Below, one piece after another: positions 9,239 to 16,396 of a DNA stretch of 64,000 nt. The DNA is from Paenibacillaceae bacterium. Its GTDB lineage: Bacteria; Bacillota; Bacilli; Paenibacillales; Paenibacillaceae. The notes beneath the pieces were generated by a model. That model was not told the origin of the DNA and made no database searches. It saw only the letters and a program-made list of their open reading frames with translations. A program made the translations under genes and the position numbers. Numbering within the stretch: the stretch's first letter is position 1; each line of letters begins with the position of its first letter. The DNA lies in assembly GCA_900766135.1 (NCBI GenBank), contig CAAFUF010000031.1:1-64000 (forward strand), in the 5' to 3' direction.

Positions 9239-9813
9239 CACAAATCCATGTCAACGCGGCCAGCGATACCGCCGGCGGGTCGATCGAGGTTCGGCTGGAC
9301 AGCCCAAGCGGCCCCGTGATCGCGGAGACGAAGGTCACCGGAACCGGCGGGTGGCAGGAGTTTAAAGTGTTCTCGGGCGAGGTCACCTCCCTGGTCTGCG
9401 GCAAACATATCGTGTTCCTGCTCTTCAAAGGTTCGGATTGGCTATTCAACCTGGATAAGTTCACGTTCGGCGATCCGGCCGTTTTCACGGCGCCGCCCGT
9501 GATTCCCGAGCCGCCCCGAGATCATACGCCACCGGGAGAGGTTGAGCATGTGCGTGCGGTGAAGGAAAACGGACAAATCCGGTTATTTTGGGACGGCCCG
9601 TACGATATGGACGGGGCGAAGGTGCAGATCCGTCTGCTGAAGAACAAGAAGCCATTCGGCGACATGAAGGAGGTAGCTCGCGGCGTTCAAACCGTAGTGC
9701 TGCCAGACGTGATCAATCCGAAAGGGTACACGGTACAGTTCAAATCTGTTGACACTTCAGGTAATGTCTCCCAGGGATATTCCGTTTCTCTGGGAGACCT
9801 CCTTTCCAAGTAA
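9130..9813 (+). pseudogene. Out-of-frame 3' part of the secreted GH76: third CBM6 plus FN3-like tail
   Basis: This frame continues the protein of 7067-9238: after QTYLAG it encodes the rest of a third CBM6 (GGSIEVRLD, GTGGWQEF, NLDKFTF), a Pro-rich linker and a fibronectin type III-like tail (HTPPGEVEHV to the C-terminus). The TTG at 9130 has no ribosome site, so it is unlikely to be an independent gene. Adding one G in the GGGG at 9149-9152 restores a single ~915-residue protein reading EQGGGQTY. Cause: genuine one-base loss, phase variation in a G tract, or sequencing error. Confidence 0.85.
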
Positions 9814-9819
9814 GATCCC

Positions 9820-9863
9820 AAACAGACCGGGGCGGATGTGGTACAGCCTTCGGTCTGTTTTTT
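9820..9863 (+). terminator. Terminator of the mannan operon
   Basis: AAACAGACCG (9820-9829) pairs with CGGTCTGTTT (9851-9860), then T residues. It closes the operon just after the frameshifted mannanase. Confidence 0.85.
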
Positions 9864-9925
9864 GCCCCGGGTTGTGTTACATTAAGAAGGAATCAATTGG
9901 ACTTTACTCCGAGGAGGAATGGCGA

Positions 9926-10918
9926 GTGGCATCGATTCGAATCGGCATGATCAGTTATTGGCATGTGCACGCCTGGGATTATACGAAGGAGGCCATGGCG
10001 CATCCCGACACCGAAATTACGGCGGTGTGGGACGAGGATCCGGAACGGGGCCAGGAGCAAGCCGGCAAGCTGGGCGTTCCCTATTTCGCTTCATTAGAGG
10101 AAATGCTGGACAGCGGCATCGATGCGGTCATCGTGGATGCGCCGACGAGGCAACATCGGGACGTCATGGTGCAGGCCGCCCGTGCGGGGAAGCATATTTT
10201 TACCGAAAAAGTAGTGGCCCCGACCTTAAATGAGGTCCGGGAGATCCTGGACGAGGTCGCGCGAAACGACGTCAAGCTGACGGTATCCTTGCCTCGGCTG
10301 AATGACGGATATACGCTGGCCATCTCTGATGTGCTTCGGGAAGGGTTGCTCGGGCGCGTCACTCAGGTTCGTGTGCGCTTATCCCACAACGGCGCGATTG
10401 CGGGCTGGCTGCCGGAGCATTTCTATGACCCGGTGGATTGCGGCGGCGGGGCTTTAATTGACCTTGGCTGCCATCCGGTATATTTGACCCGCCTGTTTCT
10501 GGGCGAAGAACCCGCCGAGCTGACGGCGCAGTTCGGATATGTGACGGGCAAGCCTGTAGAAGATAACGCCGTGTTGACGTTAAGCACCGCAGCGGGGGCG
10601 GTGGGGATCGCCGAGACGGGATTCGTGAATCCGTATTCCCCGTTTTCCATCGAGATTCACGGGACCGAGGGCAGCTTGCTCTACGGGACGCCGGAGCCGA
10701 AACTGTTGCTGCGGACCGGTACACAGGGGGAGGAAGAGGCCGGACGCTGGCAGGAACTGCCGATTCCGGCCAATCAGCCCGGCGCGTTTGCGCAGTGGGT
10801 CTCTCATATCCGTAACGGCACGTCGGCGGAGGAGAATGTCCGCGCGGCCGTGGAGTTAACCCGGCTCATGGAGGCCGCCTATCGATCGGTTCAAGAGAAA
10901 CGCTCGGTCGTATTCTAG
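9926..10918 (+). CDS. Gfo/Idh/MocA-family oxidoreductase
   Basis: NAD(P)-dependent sugar or polyol dehydrogenase family, 330 residues. N-terminal Rossmann fold (IRIGMISYWHVHAWDY; AVWDEDPERG; DAVIVDAPTRQH) followed by the EKVVAPTLNE motif that corresponds to the conserved EKP segment, and a C-terminal alpha/beta domain with GGGALIDLGCHP. The GTG at 9926 is chosen because GAGGAGG ends 8 bases upstream; upstream in-frame ATGs fall in the terminator and the preceding gene. Substrate unknown. It follows the mannan operon but is separated by a terminator, so it need not belong to it. Confidence 0.88.
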   Translation: MASIRIGMISYWHVHAWDYTKEAMAHPDTEITAVWDEDPERGQEQAGKLGVPYFASLEEMLDSGIDAVIVDAPTRQHRDVMVQAARAGKHIFTEKVVAPTLNEVREILDEVARNDVKLTVSLPRLNDGYTLAISDVLREGLLGRVTQVRVRLSHNGAIAGWLPEHFYDPVDCGGGALIDLGCHPVYLTRLFLGEEPAELTAQFGYVTGKPVEDNAVLTLSTAAGAVGIAETGFVNPYSPFSIEIHGTEGSLLYGTPEPKLLLRTGTQGEEEAGRWQELPIPANQPGAFAQWVSHIRNGTSAEENVRAAVELTRLMEAAYRSVQEKRSVVF

Positions 10919-10991
10919 AAAATGAGCGTTAAGGGGTGTCCCAAAAGGTAGTTGATTTAACTACTACGGGATTGAGAAATGACCTTGATTG

Positions 10992-11033
10992 AAAAAATAA
11001 TCGGCCAGATGGGTACATACCTGGCCGATTATT
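10992..11033 (-). terminator. Strong hairpin, terminator-like on the minus strand
   Basis: AATAATCGGCCAG (10996-11008) and CTGGCCGATTATT (11021-11033) form a perfect 13-bp stem with a 12-base loop. Read on the minus strand the stem is followed by six T residues, so it should stop minus-strand transcripts such as that of the cupin gene, although 375 bp beyond its stop codon. Confidence 0.65.
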
Positions 11034-11171
11034 ATTCAAGGGAAAGCCGCCCGACCTCCAGGCTTACTTTGGATAAACCTCGAAGCGGGAAGCGACGGAA
11101 TCCTCGGTTGTTCTTAACTTGCCCAAACACACTTTCTGGTTCATGCATGCACTGTACTGTCACCGGCAAGA

Positions 11172-11350
11172 ATGTTGCAGTTTGTGCAACAATTTCAGCC
11201 GATTCCTTCGCATACGCCCTGAAATGCTGCACAAAATGCAACATTCCGGCCCCGCAGGACAGGTTTGGGGTGGAAATGTTGCAGAAAATGCAACATTTCA
11301 CCTCCACAGGCCCGTTTTACCGCCCAAATCTTGCACTAAATGCAACATTT
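11172..11350. repeat. Array of four spaced palindromes, consensus AATGTTGCAnAAAATGCAACATTT
   Basis: Copies at 11172-11195, 11223-11246, 11275-11298 and 11331-11350 start 51, 52 and 56 bp apart. Each is an inverted repeat TGTTGCA...TGCAACA; the third is most symmetrical and the fourth has lost its left end. The ~28-bp spacers are unrelated. No cas genes are nearby and the repeats are degenerate, so it is not a CRISPR array. Confidence 0.8.
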
Positions 11351-11407
11351 GCGCGATCTGATCCACTTACTTCTGGGACGAACCCTTGGCATGAGCAAGA
11401 TTCCGCG

Positions 11408-11749
11408 TTAAATGTTTTGCGCGTATTCCGGTGCAGGGACTTTGGTTAGGACGACGTACAGACTGGCGGGCTCGTCTCCATCGTTGCGGTAGGAGAAGGC
11501 TTCGGCACCCTCCAGGTGAAGCGCTTCGCCTTGACCCAGCGGCGAGGTTACGCCGTCCACCGTGATGGACCCGCTGCCTTGCAGGGCCAAAATAAACACG
11601 TCCGTATTCGGATGCGTGTGGGTCGGCAGCTCTTGCCCCGGCATAAAGTTCAGCATGAATACGACGCTTTCGCCTTTCTTGAAGGCGATACGTTTGGTGA
11701 ATTTCTCGGTTTGATAATCCTGAAGCCCGGTTATCGCAAGCTTTTCCAT
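11408..11749 (-). CDS. Small cupin-domain protein
   Basis: A 113-residue single-domain cupin (Cupin_2). The first cupin motif is visible as PTHTHPNTDVFILALQGSG, which supplies two His and one acidic ligand for a metal; the second motif is AEAFSYRNDGDEPASLYVV. AAGGAGG precedes the ATG at an ideal distance. The function of such stand-alone cupins varies (metal-dependent dioxygenase, isomerase or sensor). It is monocistronic, and an FNR-type box upstream suggests oxygen- or redox-linked control. Confidence 0.85.
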   Translation of the reverse strand: MEKLAITGLQDYQTEKFTKRIAFKKGESVVFMLNFMPGQELPTHTHPNTDVFILALQGSGSITVDGVTSPLGQGEALHLEGAEAFSYRNDGDEPASLYVVLTKVPAPEYAQNI

Positions 11750-11840
11750 GGGGAGATCCTCCTTGACCGGCCGCTGGGACCGGATGATTGTATTGGCTTT
11801 TACGTTTCATGGTCGTTGGAATGAAGTCTTCCTGTCTCCT

Positions 11841-11883
11841 ATGTTAACATCAAGCCGCCGACTTATTCTTGATTTAGATCAAG
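11841..11883 (-). promoter_or_regulatory. FNR/CRP-type box and -10 for the cupin gene
   Basis: CTTGATTTAGATCAAG (11868-11883) contains the perfect half-sites TTGAT-N4-ATCAA of an FNR-family box. On the minus strand TAACAT (11846-11841) lies where a -10 would sit if the box were centred at -41.5, the class II activator position. The predicted start is near 11834, 85 bases before the ATG. Confidence 0.55.
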
Positions 11884-12001
11884 GCTATGAAAAAATGTCC
11901 CTATTTCAAAACTCCAGGTAATGGCCACTACTGCAAAATGAAGTAAATTGAAGAAAAGCGATTGGATGTTTTTTGAAAAAGTGGTGAAAGGAGTAACGCT
12001 C

Positions 12002-12175
12002 GTGAAACGTTATCCGGGGATGGATCAAGAAGCGGTCATGATGGAGATGAAGCGGCTTAAACAGAAAGCCGACCGGCTGCTGGCCATGTCGATCCGGCTG
12101 AATCAACCCAGCTTGGCGGACGAGGCGGAGCGGTTATACCAGCAAATCGACAGGTTGGCTTTGCTCACCGGTTGA
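12002..12175 (+). CDS. Small helical protein, perhaps Spo0E-like
   Basis: 57 residues from the GTG at 12002, which follows AAAGGAG with 8-base spacing; an ATG at 11948 in the same frame has no such site. The product is two amphipathic helices (EMKRLKQKADRLLAMS and LADEAERLYQQIDRLALL) joined by a short turn. That layout recalls Spo0E-family aspartyl-phosphate phosphatases, but the diagnostic SQELD motif is not exact, so the assignment is weak. A terminator follows directly. Confidence 0.55.
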   Translation: MKRYPGMDQEAVMMEMKRLKQKADRLLAMSIRLNQPSLADEAERLYQQIDRLALLTG

Positions 12176-12230
12176 TTTGACCCGATTTATCATACGCCAT
12201 AGGTTTAAACGTTTCGTTCATGTCATGTAA

Positions 12231-12264
12231 CATAACATCATTAGAGGTGGATGTTATTTTTTTT
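12231..12264 (+). terminator. Terminator of the small helical gene
   Basis: ATAACATC (12232-12239) pairs with GATGTTAT (12250-12257) across a 10-base loop, followed by a T8 run. Confidence 0.8.
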
Positions 12265-12276
12265 GACGTAATTATA

Positions 12277-12304
12277 TTGACAATGCCATTGAATTGCCTA
12301 TAAT
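12277..12304 (+). promoter_or_regulatory. Consensus promoter of the DUF2294 gene
   Basis: TTGACA at 12277-12282 and TATAAT at 12299-12304 with a 16-bp spacer, both perfect hexamers. A second TATAAT-like string occurs near 12349. Confidence 0.8.
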
Positions 12305-12380
12305 TAATCACAAGAAGGCTAGTTTATATAATCACACCCAGGGTTATGATATAATTTCTGACATGAATAGGGGTGTGGAC

Positions 12381-12761
12381 ATGGTAGCATCCACGGCAGG
12401 CGAATGGAAACAGGATATTTTGAGGATTTACAACGCGATAAATAAGCAAATATTTAACGTGGGTGTAAAACAGCAAAAAGTGGATTTCGTCGGCAACAAA
12501 ATCGTAATTATTTCTTTGAATGGACGAGTGCCGATATTAAAGCTTTTGGACGAGGATTACCCCCAGTCCACCAGGCAGCTGGATTACCTGTTGTTTCAGG
12601 TGTTCAAGCGGGAAATCAAAGCGGCTCTCGAACGGCAATTTCATTTGAATATCGTCGCAGTGCTCAAAGATTATGATGCGGAGACCGAATTTTCCGGTAC
12701 GATCGTCGTCTTGGACCGCGACGTGGAGCAATATCTGAAGGAACCGTCGGAACTTCGGTAA
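12381..12761 (+). CDS. DUF2294 family protein
   Basis: 126 residues that I recognise as DUF2294: an N-terminal helix (WKQDILRIYNAINKQIF) followed by the family strings GVGVKQQKVDFVGNK, RQLDYLLFQVFKREIKAALE and VAVLKDYDAETEFSGTIVVLD. Members are widespread in Bacilli; their function is not established. The start at 12381 is chosen for AGGGG seven bases upstream; an ATG at 12363 is possible. It has its own consensus promoter and a terminator-like structure after it, so it is a stand-alone gene. Confidence 0.85.
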   Translation: MVASTAGEWKQDILRIYNAINKQIFNVGVKQQKVDFVGNKIVIISLNGRVPILKLLDEDYPQSTRQLDYLLFQVFKREIKAALERQFHLNIVAVLKDYDAETEFSGTIVVLDRDVEQYLKEPSELR

Positions 12762-12775
12762 TCGAAAGAGCCGGC

Positions 12776-12844
12776 CAATCGTCAGTTTAGACTCGCAGCG
12801 CCACCGTTAGGATGCGCTATGGGCCTTGACTGGCGATTTTTTTT
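12776..12844 (+). terminator. Long hairpin with T8 tail between DUF2294 gene and ABC operon
   Basis: AATCGTCAG (12778-12786) pairs with CTGGCGATT (12830-12838, one G-U), enclosing an inner AGCGC/GCGCT hairpin, then eight T residues. It most simply terminates the DUF2294 transcript. Because the enclosed ~45 bases are themselves structured and the ABC operon begins 40 bp later, an attenuator or riboregulator is possible; I recognise no known riboswitch core. Confidence 0.65.
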
Positions 12845-12883
12845 ACCTAGATGAATGTTTTGAACTTAAGGAGGAGAGGACAC

Positions 12884-13666
12884 ATGCAGCCCAAAATCGA
12901 GATTTCCGGAGTCAGCAAGTGGTTTCGACGAAACGGCCGGGACATTCCCGCCATGCAGGAAACGAGCTTAACGATAGAAGAAGGAAGGTTTGTCAGCATG
13001 ATCGGCCCAAGCGGCTGCGGCAAATCCACCTTGTTCAACATCATCGCCGGGCTCATTCCGCCATCGACCGGAGAGGTTCTTGCGGACGGGCAAAATATTG
13101 TCGGGAAAACGGGATACGTCGGTTACATGCTGCAAAAAGACATGCTGCTTCCCTGGCGGACGATCCTGGACAACATTATTCTCGGCATGGAAGTCCGGGG
13201 CGTACCGAGAAAGGAGGCCGTAGATCGCGCCTTGCCGCTGATGGAGAAGTACGGGCTCAAGGGCTTTGACAAGCATTATCCGAAGGAACTGTCCGGAGGG
13301 ATGCGGCAGCGGGCCGCGCTGCTCCGAACGCTGCTTTACGACCGCGACATCATTTTGTTGGACGAGCCGTTCGGCGCGCTTGACGCGCAAACCCGGCTGA
13401 CGATGCAAAATTGGCTATTACAGATTTGGACCGACTTCGGCAAAACGGTGTTGTTTGTGACGCACGACATCGATGAAGCGATCTACCTGTCGGACGACAT
13501 TTACGTGTTCTCTTCACGACCGGGCCGGGTCAAAACCAAAATTACGGTAACGATGGAACGCCCGCGCAAAACAGAGGATATGACTTCCGCCGATTTCATG
13601 GAACTGAAGCATCTGTTGCTCGATCAGTTGTCGGCGGGGCATACGGAAGACGAACTAGCGCTTTGA
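12884..13666 (+). CDS. NitT/TauT-type ABC importer, ATPase
   Basis: 260-residue ATPase of the nitrate/sulfonate/bicarbonate-like subfamily. Visible in order: Walker A GPSGCGKST, Q-loop region YMLQKDMLLPWRT (LLPW is typical of this subfamily), signature LSGGMRQR, Walker B IILLDEPFGALD and switch His in THDIDEA. The start at 12884 follows AAGGAGGAGAGG; an upstream in-frame ATG at 12851 is less well placed. First gene of a five-gene operon with permease, binding lipoprotein, amidohydrolase and MFS transporter. Confidence 0.92.
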   Translation: MQPKIEISGVSKWFRRNGRDIPAMQETSLTIEEGRFVSMIGPSGCGKSTLFNIIAGLIPPSTGEVLADGQNIVGKTGYVGYMLQKDMLLPWRTILDNIILGMEVRGVPRKEAVDRALPLMEKYGLKGFDKHYPKELSGGMRQRAALLRTLLYDRDIILLDEPFGALDAQTRLTMQNWLLQIWTDFGKTVLFVTHDIDEAIYLSDDIYVFSSRPGRVKTKITVTMERPRKTEDMTSADFMELKHLLLDQLSAGHTEDELAL

Positions 13667-13703
13667 TATTTTAGATTTATATCCATTTTAGGAGGGTTCA
13701 AGC

Positions 13704-14618
13704 ATGGAGGACACGGTACGAAAATCGGCTTTTGTGATTCATTCGCTGCCTTCCGCTTCTGCGGCAACGGCGACGGAAAGGACGGCGGAAAAGGCGGCGA
13801 GGCCGCAGGCCAAGTCAAGTCCGGTCCCGCTGGTGTTCGATGAAGAGGCGGCGAATCGGAGGCGTGCCCGCGCCATTGGTTGGGGAAGGCTATCCGTCGC
13901 TGTCCTGGTGTTTGTCGTCTGGGAGGTGTTTACCCGTATCGGTTGGCTCGATCCTTACTACTGGAGCAATCCGAGCGCGATATTGCAAACCTCCTGGCTG
14001 CAACTGACGGAGGGAACGCTGCTTAACGATATCGCCTATACTTCCGGCTCGACCGTGCTGGGCTTCGTGTTTGGCACGCTATTCGGCGCGCTGCTTGGTC
14101 TTTCGTTCTGGTGGTCGCGGCGGTATGCCGGCATCAGCGAGCCTTACTTGATCATCTTGAACGCCATGCCGAAGCTGGCGCTTGCGCCCGTGCTCGTCAT
14201 TTTGCTGGGCATCGGCTTTTTCTCCAAAGTGGCGCTGGCCTTCTCCATGACGGTCGTCGTTTCGGCCTTATCCGCCTACAGCGGGGTGAAAAGCGTCGAT
14301 CCGGATATGGAAAAGCTGATGTATTCGTTGGGTGCCAAACGGAGGCAGGTGTTCACCAAAGTCGTCATTCCGTGGTCGATGCCGTGGATCATCAGCAGCT
14401 TGCGCATCAATATCGCCTTGGCGCTTGCCGGGGCGATCGTCGGCGAGTTCATCGCCTCCAGCCAAGGCGTCGGACGAATGATCATGTATGCGGGGACGAT
14501 TCTGGACATCAATCTCGTTTGGGTAGGCGTGGTGATTTTATCGGCGTTATCCATGGTCATGTATTGGGGGGTGGTCCTGCTGGAAAAAGCGTTGTCCAAA
14601 GGCTTAGGCGTGAAGTAG
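13704..14618 (+). CDS. NitT/TauT-type ABC importer, permease
   Basis: 304 residues: a ~55-residue hydrophilic N-terminus, then about six membrane segments with the binding-protein-dependent transport domain. The EAA-like loop reads KLMYSLGAKRRQVFTKVVIP, and GAIVGEFIASSQGVGRMI is the typical C-terminal block of the SsuC/TauC type. TAGGAGGG precedes the ATG. Works with the ATPase and lipoprotein on either side. Confidence 0.92.
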   Translation: MEDTVRKSAFVIHSLPSASAATATERTAEKAARPQAKSSPVPLVFDEEAANRRRARAIGWGRLSVAVLVFVVWEVFTRIGWLDPYYWSNPSAILQTSWLQLTEGTLLNDIAYTSGSTVLGFVFGTLFGALLGLSFWWSRRYAGISEPYLIILNAMPKLALAPVLVILLGIGFFSKVALAFSMTVVVSALSAYSGVKSVDPDMEKLMYSLGAKRRQVFTKVVIPWSMPWIISSLRINIALALAGAIVGEFIASSQGVGRMIMYAGTILDINLVWVGVVILSALSMVMYWGVVLLEKALSKGLGVK

Positions 14619-14674
14619 CAAGAGGATGCCGTACCCGTCAACCGGAACGAGAATTGAATAGGGGGAAATCGAAT

Positions 14675-15712
14675 ATGAAGAGAAGCAAAACATGGCTACT
14701 GCTGACGGCGTTGGCCTTGACCGGCGGTTTGCTTGCCGGTTGCGGAGGGAATAAGAGCGAGCCGACCGCAGCGGCGGCGGAGGGAAGCGGCGAAATGAAA
14801 AAAATCGTCATCGCCGAACCGGTCCATTCAACAGGGTATCTTCCGCTCTATTTGGCTCAGCGGGAAGGTTATTTCGACAAGCGGGGATTGGACGTGGAAG
14901 TGATCCAAGCGACCGGCGGGGCTCATGTCACCGCGGTAGTCAGCGGCGACGCTTGGGGTGTCATCGGCGGAACGGAATCCAACGCGCTGGCCAATAAGAA
15001 AAATTCCGATCCGATCGTTTCGATCGTGAACGTCGTCAACCGGGCCAACGTCTATCTGGTGGCCAAAAAGGGGCTAGCCCCGGCCAGCGATTCAGAGGCG
15101 AATATGAAGGCGTTCTTCAAAGGCAAAAAAATCAATGCCGGACGCCACGGGGGGACCCCGAATTTGCTGATTCGCTATTTGCTGATTTCCCTGGGTTTGG
15201 ACCCGGATAAAGACGTGACCTTGCTTGAGCCGGCCGATGCGTCGACCGTCGTGACGATGGTGCAGCAGGGAGCGGCCGACATCGGCAACGGGGCCGAACC
15301 GCAAATCAGCGACGGCATTTCCAAGGACGTTTGGGGCGAGCCATTTTACAAGTTTCATGATTTCGGCGATTTCTCGTACTCCGTATTGAGCGTCAAGAAG
15401 TCGACGATCGAAAAAGATCCGGAAACGGTGCAAAAATTTACCGATGCCATCATTGAGGCGCTGGAAGCGGTCAAAGACGACAAGGAGCTGGCCATGAAAA
15501 ACATGAAGGCCGAATTCCCGACGTTATCCGATGATGCCATTCGGGCTTCCCTCGACCGAGCCTACGCGGACAGCCTCTGGAGCCCTGACGGGTTCATTAC
15601 GGAAGCGGCGGTAAGTCAGGACATGGACGTGTTGATCAAAACCGGCATTTTTACGGGCGACTACGCTTACGACCAATTGGTCGACATGCAGTTCGTCAAA
15701 TCATCTAACTAG
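14675..15712 (+). CDS. NitT/TauT-type ABC importer, binding lipoprotein
   Basis: 345-residue lipoprotein with signal peptide and lipobox LAGC near residues 20-23. It has the NMT1/THI5-like binding fold signature (STGYLPLYLAQREGYFDKRGLDVE; GGTPNLLIRYLL; VTMVQQGAADIGNG). This family binds small nitrogen or sulfur compounds such as nitrate, taurine, pyrimidine precursors or formamidopyrimidines. The downstream RutB-like amidohydrolase favours an amide- or ureide-type nitrogen compound (inference). The ATG at 14675 follows AGGGGGA. Confidence 0.9.
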   Translation: MKRSKTWLLLTALALTGGLLAGCGGNKSEPTAAAAEGSGEMKKIVIAEPVHSTGYLPLYLAQREGYFDKRGLDVEVIQATGGAHVTAVVSGDAWGVIGGTESNALANKKNSDPIVSIVNVVNRANVYLVAKKGLAPASDSEANMKAFFKGKKINAGRHGGTPNLLIRYLLISLGLDPDKDVTLLEPADASTVVTMVQQGAADIGNGAEPQISDGISKDVWGEPFYKFHDFGDFSYSVLSVKKSTIEKDPETVQKFTDAIIEALEAVKDDKELAMKNMKAEFPTLSDDAIRASLDRAYADSLWSPDGFITEAAVSQDMDVLIKTGIFTGDYAYDQLVDMQFVKSSN

Positions 15713-15731
15713 GAAAGGAAGGTGAACGTCA

Positions 15732-16382
15732 GTGAATCATTTGGAGCAAAAGCTGCTGCACAGCCGCTCGGCCATTTTGGTGGTCGACGTGCAGAACGAT
15801 TACTGCCATCCGGAAGGGGCCTTGGCCAGGGGAGGCAACGATGTCAGCGCCGTGGCCAGCATGATGCCGAATCTGCACCGCCTGCTGGCTGCGGCGAGAC
15901 GATTCGGCGTGCCGGTCATTTTTATCCAGACCCTTCATGAGGAAGCGACGGATTCCGAGGCCTGGAAAACCCGTTCGAACGGCAGGTCGTCGGCAGTTTG
16001 CCGGACCGGTACCTGGGGGGCCGGCTTTTTCGAGACCGCCCCGGAACCGGGCGAGGTGGTCGTCAATAAACACCGCTACAGCGCCTTCGTGAATACCCGG
16101 CTGGATTCGGTGCTGCGCAGCCAAAAGATCGAAACGCTGATCATGACCGGGGTCAGCACCAATGTCTGCGTGGAATCGACGGCGCGGGACGGCTTTATGC
16201 TGGATTATCACATCGTGTTGCTTAGCGATGCTTGCGCCTCTTATTCCCGGCAGGCCCATGAAATGACGGTGGAAAATATCGAGGGGTATTTCGGCGAGGT
16301 GACGGAGGCCCGCCACGTGGTTTCCTTGTGGGAACGGGCCTGGAAGGAGCCGGCAAACCCGGTGACGATGACGCGAACGTAA
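15732..16382 (+). CDS. Isochorismatase-family cysteine amidohydrolase, RutB/biuret-hydrolase-like
   Basis: 216 residues with the full catalytic triad of the family: Asp19 (VVDVQNDY), Lys113 (NKHRYSAF) and Cys146 (TNVCVES). The segments around the Lys and Cys closely resemble ureidoacrylate/peroxyureidoacrylate amidohydrolase RutB and related biuret or N-carbamoyl amidases. GTG start at 15732 with GGAAGG about 8 bases before. It probably hydrolyses the compound brought in by the upstream ABC importer, releasing ammonia or carbamate; the substrate cannot be named from sequence. Confidence 0.88.
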   Translation: MNHLEQKLLHSRSAILVVDVQNDYCHPEGALARGGNDVSAVASMMPNLHRLLAAARRFGVPVIFIQTLHEEATDSEAWKTRSNGRSSAVCRTGTWGAGFFETAPEPGEVVVNKHRYSAFVNTRLDSVLRSQKIETLIMTGVSTNVCVESTARDGFMLDYHIVLLSDACASYSRQAHEMTVENIEGYFGEVTEARHVVSLWERAWKEPANPVTMTRT

Positions 16383-16396
16383 AGCGGGTGGAGCTC

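Larger units (their letters stand above)
10919..11407. other. Gene-free gap with IS-end-like string, hairpin and palindrome array
   Basis: This 489-bp gap holds no credible gene. It starts with GGGGTGTCCCAAAAGG (10932-10947), which resembles terminal repeats of several Firmicute insertion sequences, but no transposase or second end is visible. It then contains a minus-strand terminator (10992-11033) and four spaced palindromes (11172-11350). The plus-strand reading frame through it is Cys-rich only because it translates the palindromes. Confidence 0.5.

Noticed and set aside
11172..11350. CRISPR array
   Set aside because: Only four degenerate palindromic units with unequal spacing and no cas genes; true CRISPR repeats are nearly identical.
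10979..11449. Cys-rich 156-codon plus-strand frame
   Set aside because: It translates the TGTTGCA/TGCAACA palindromes and then runs antisense into the cupin gene; no ribosome site.
12762..12883. Guanidine (ykkC-type) or thiamine riboswitch before the NitT/TauT operon
   Set aside because: I looked for ACGR loops and TPP-type conserved strings and found none; a terminator explains the hairpin and T8 tract.
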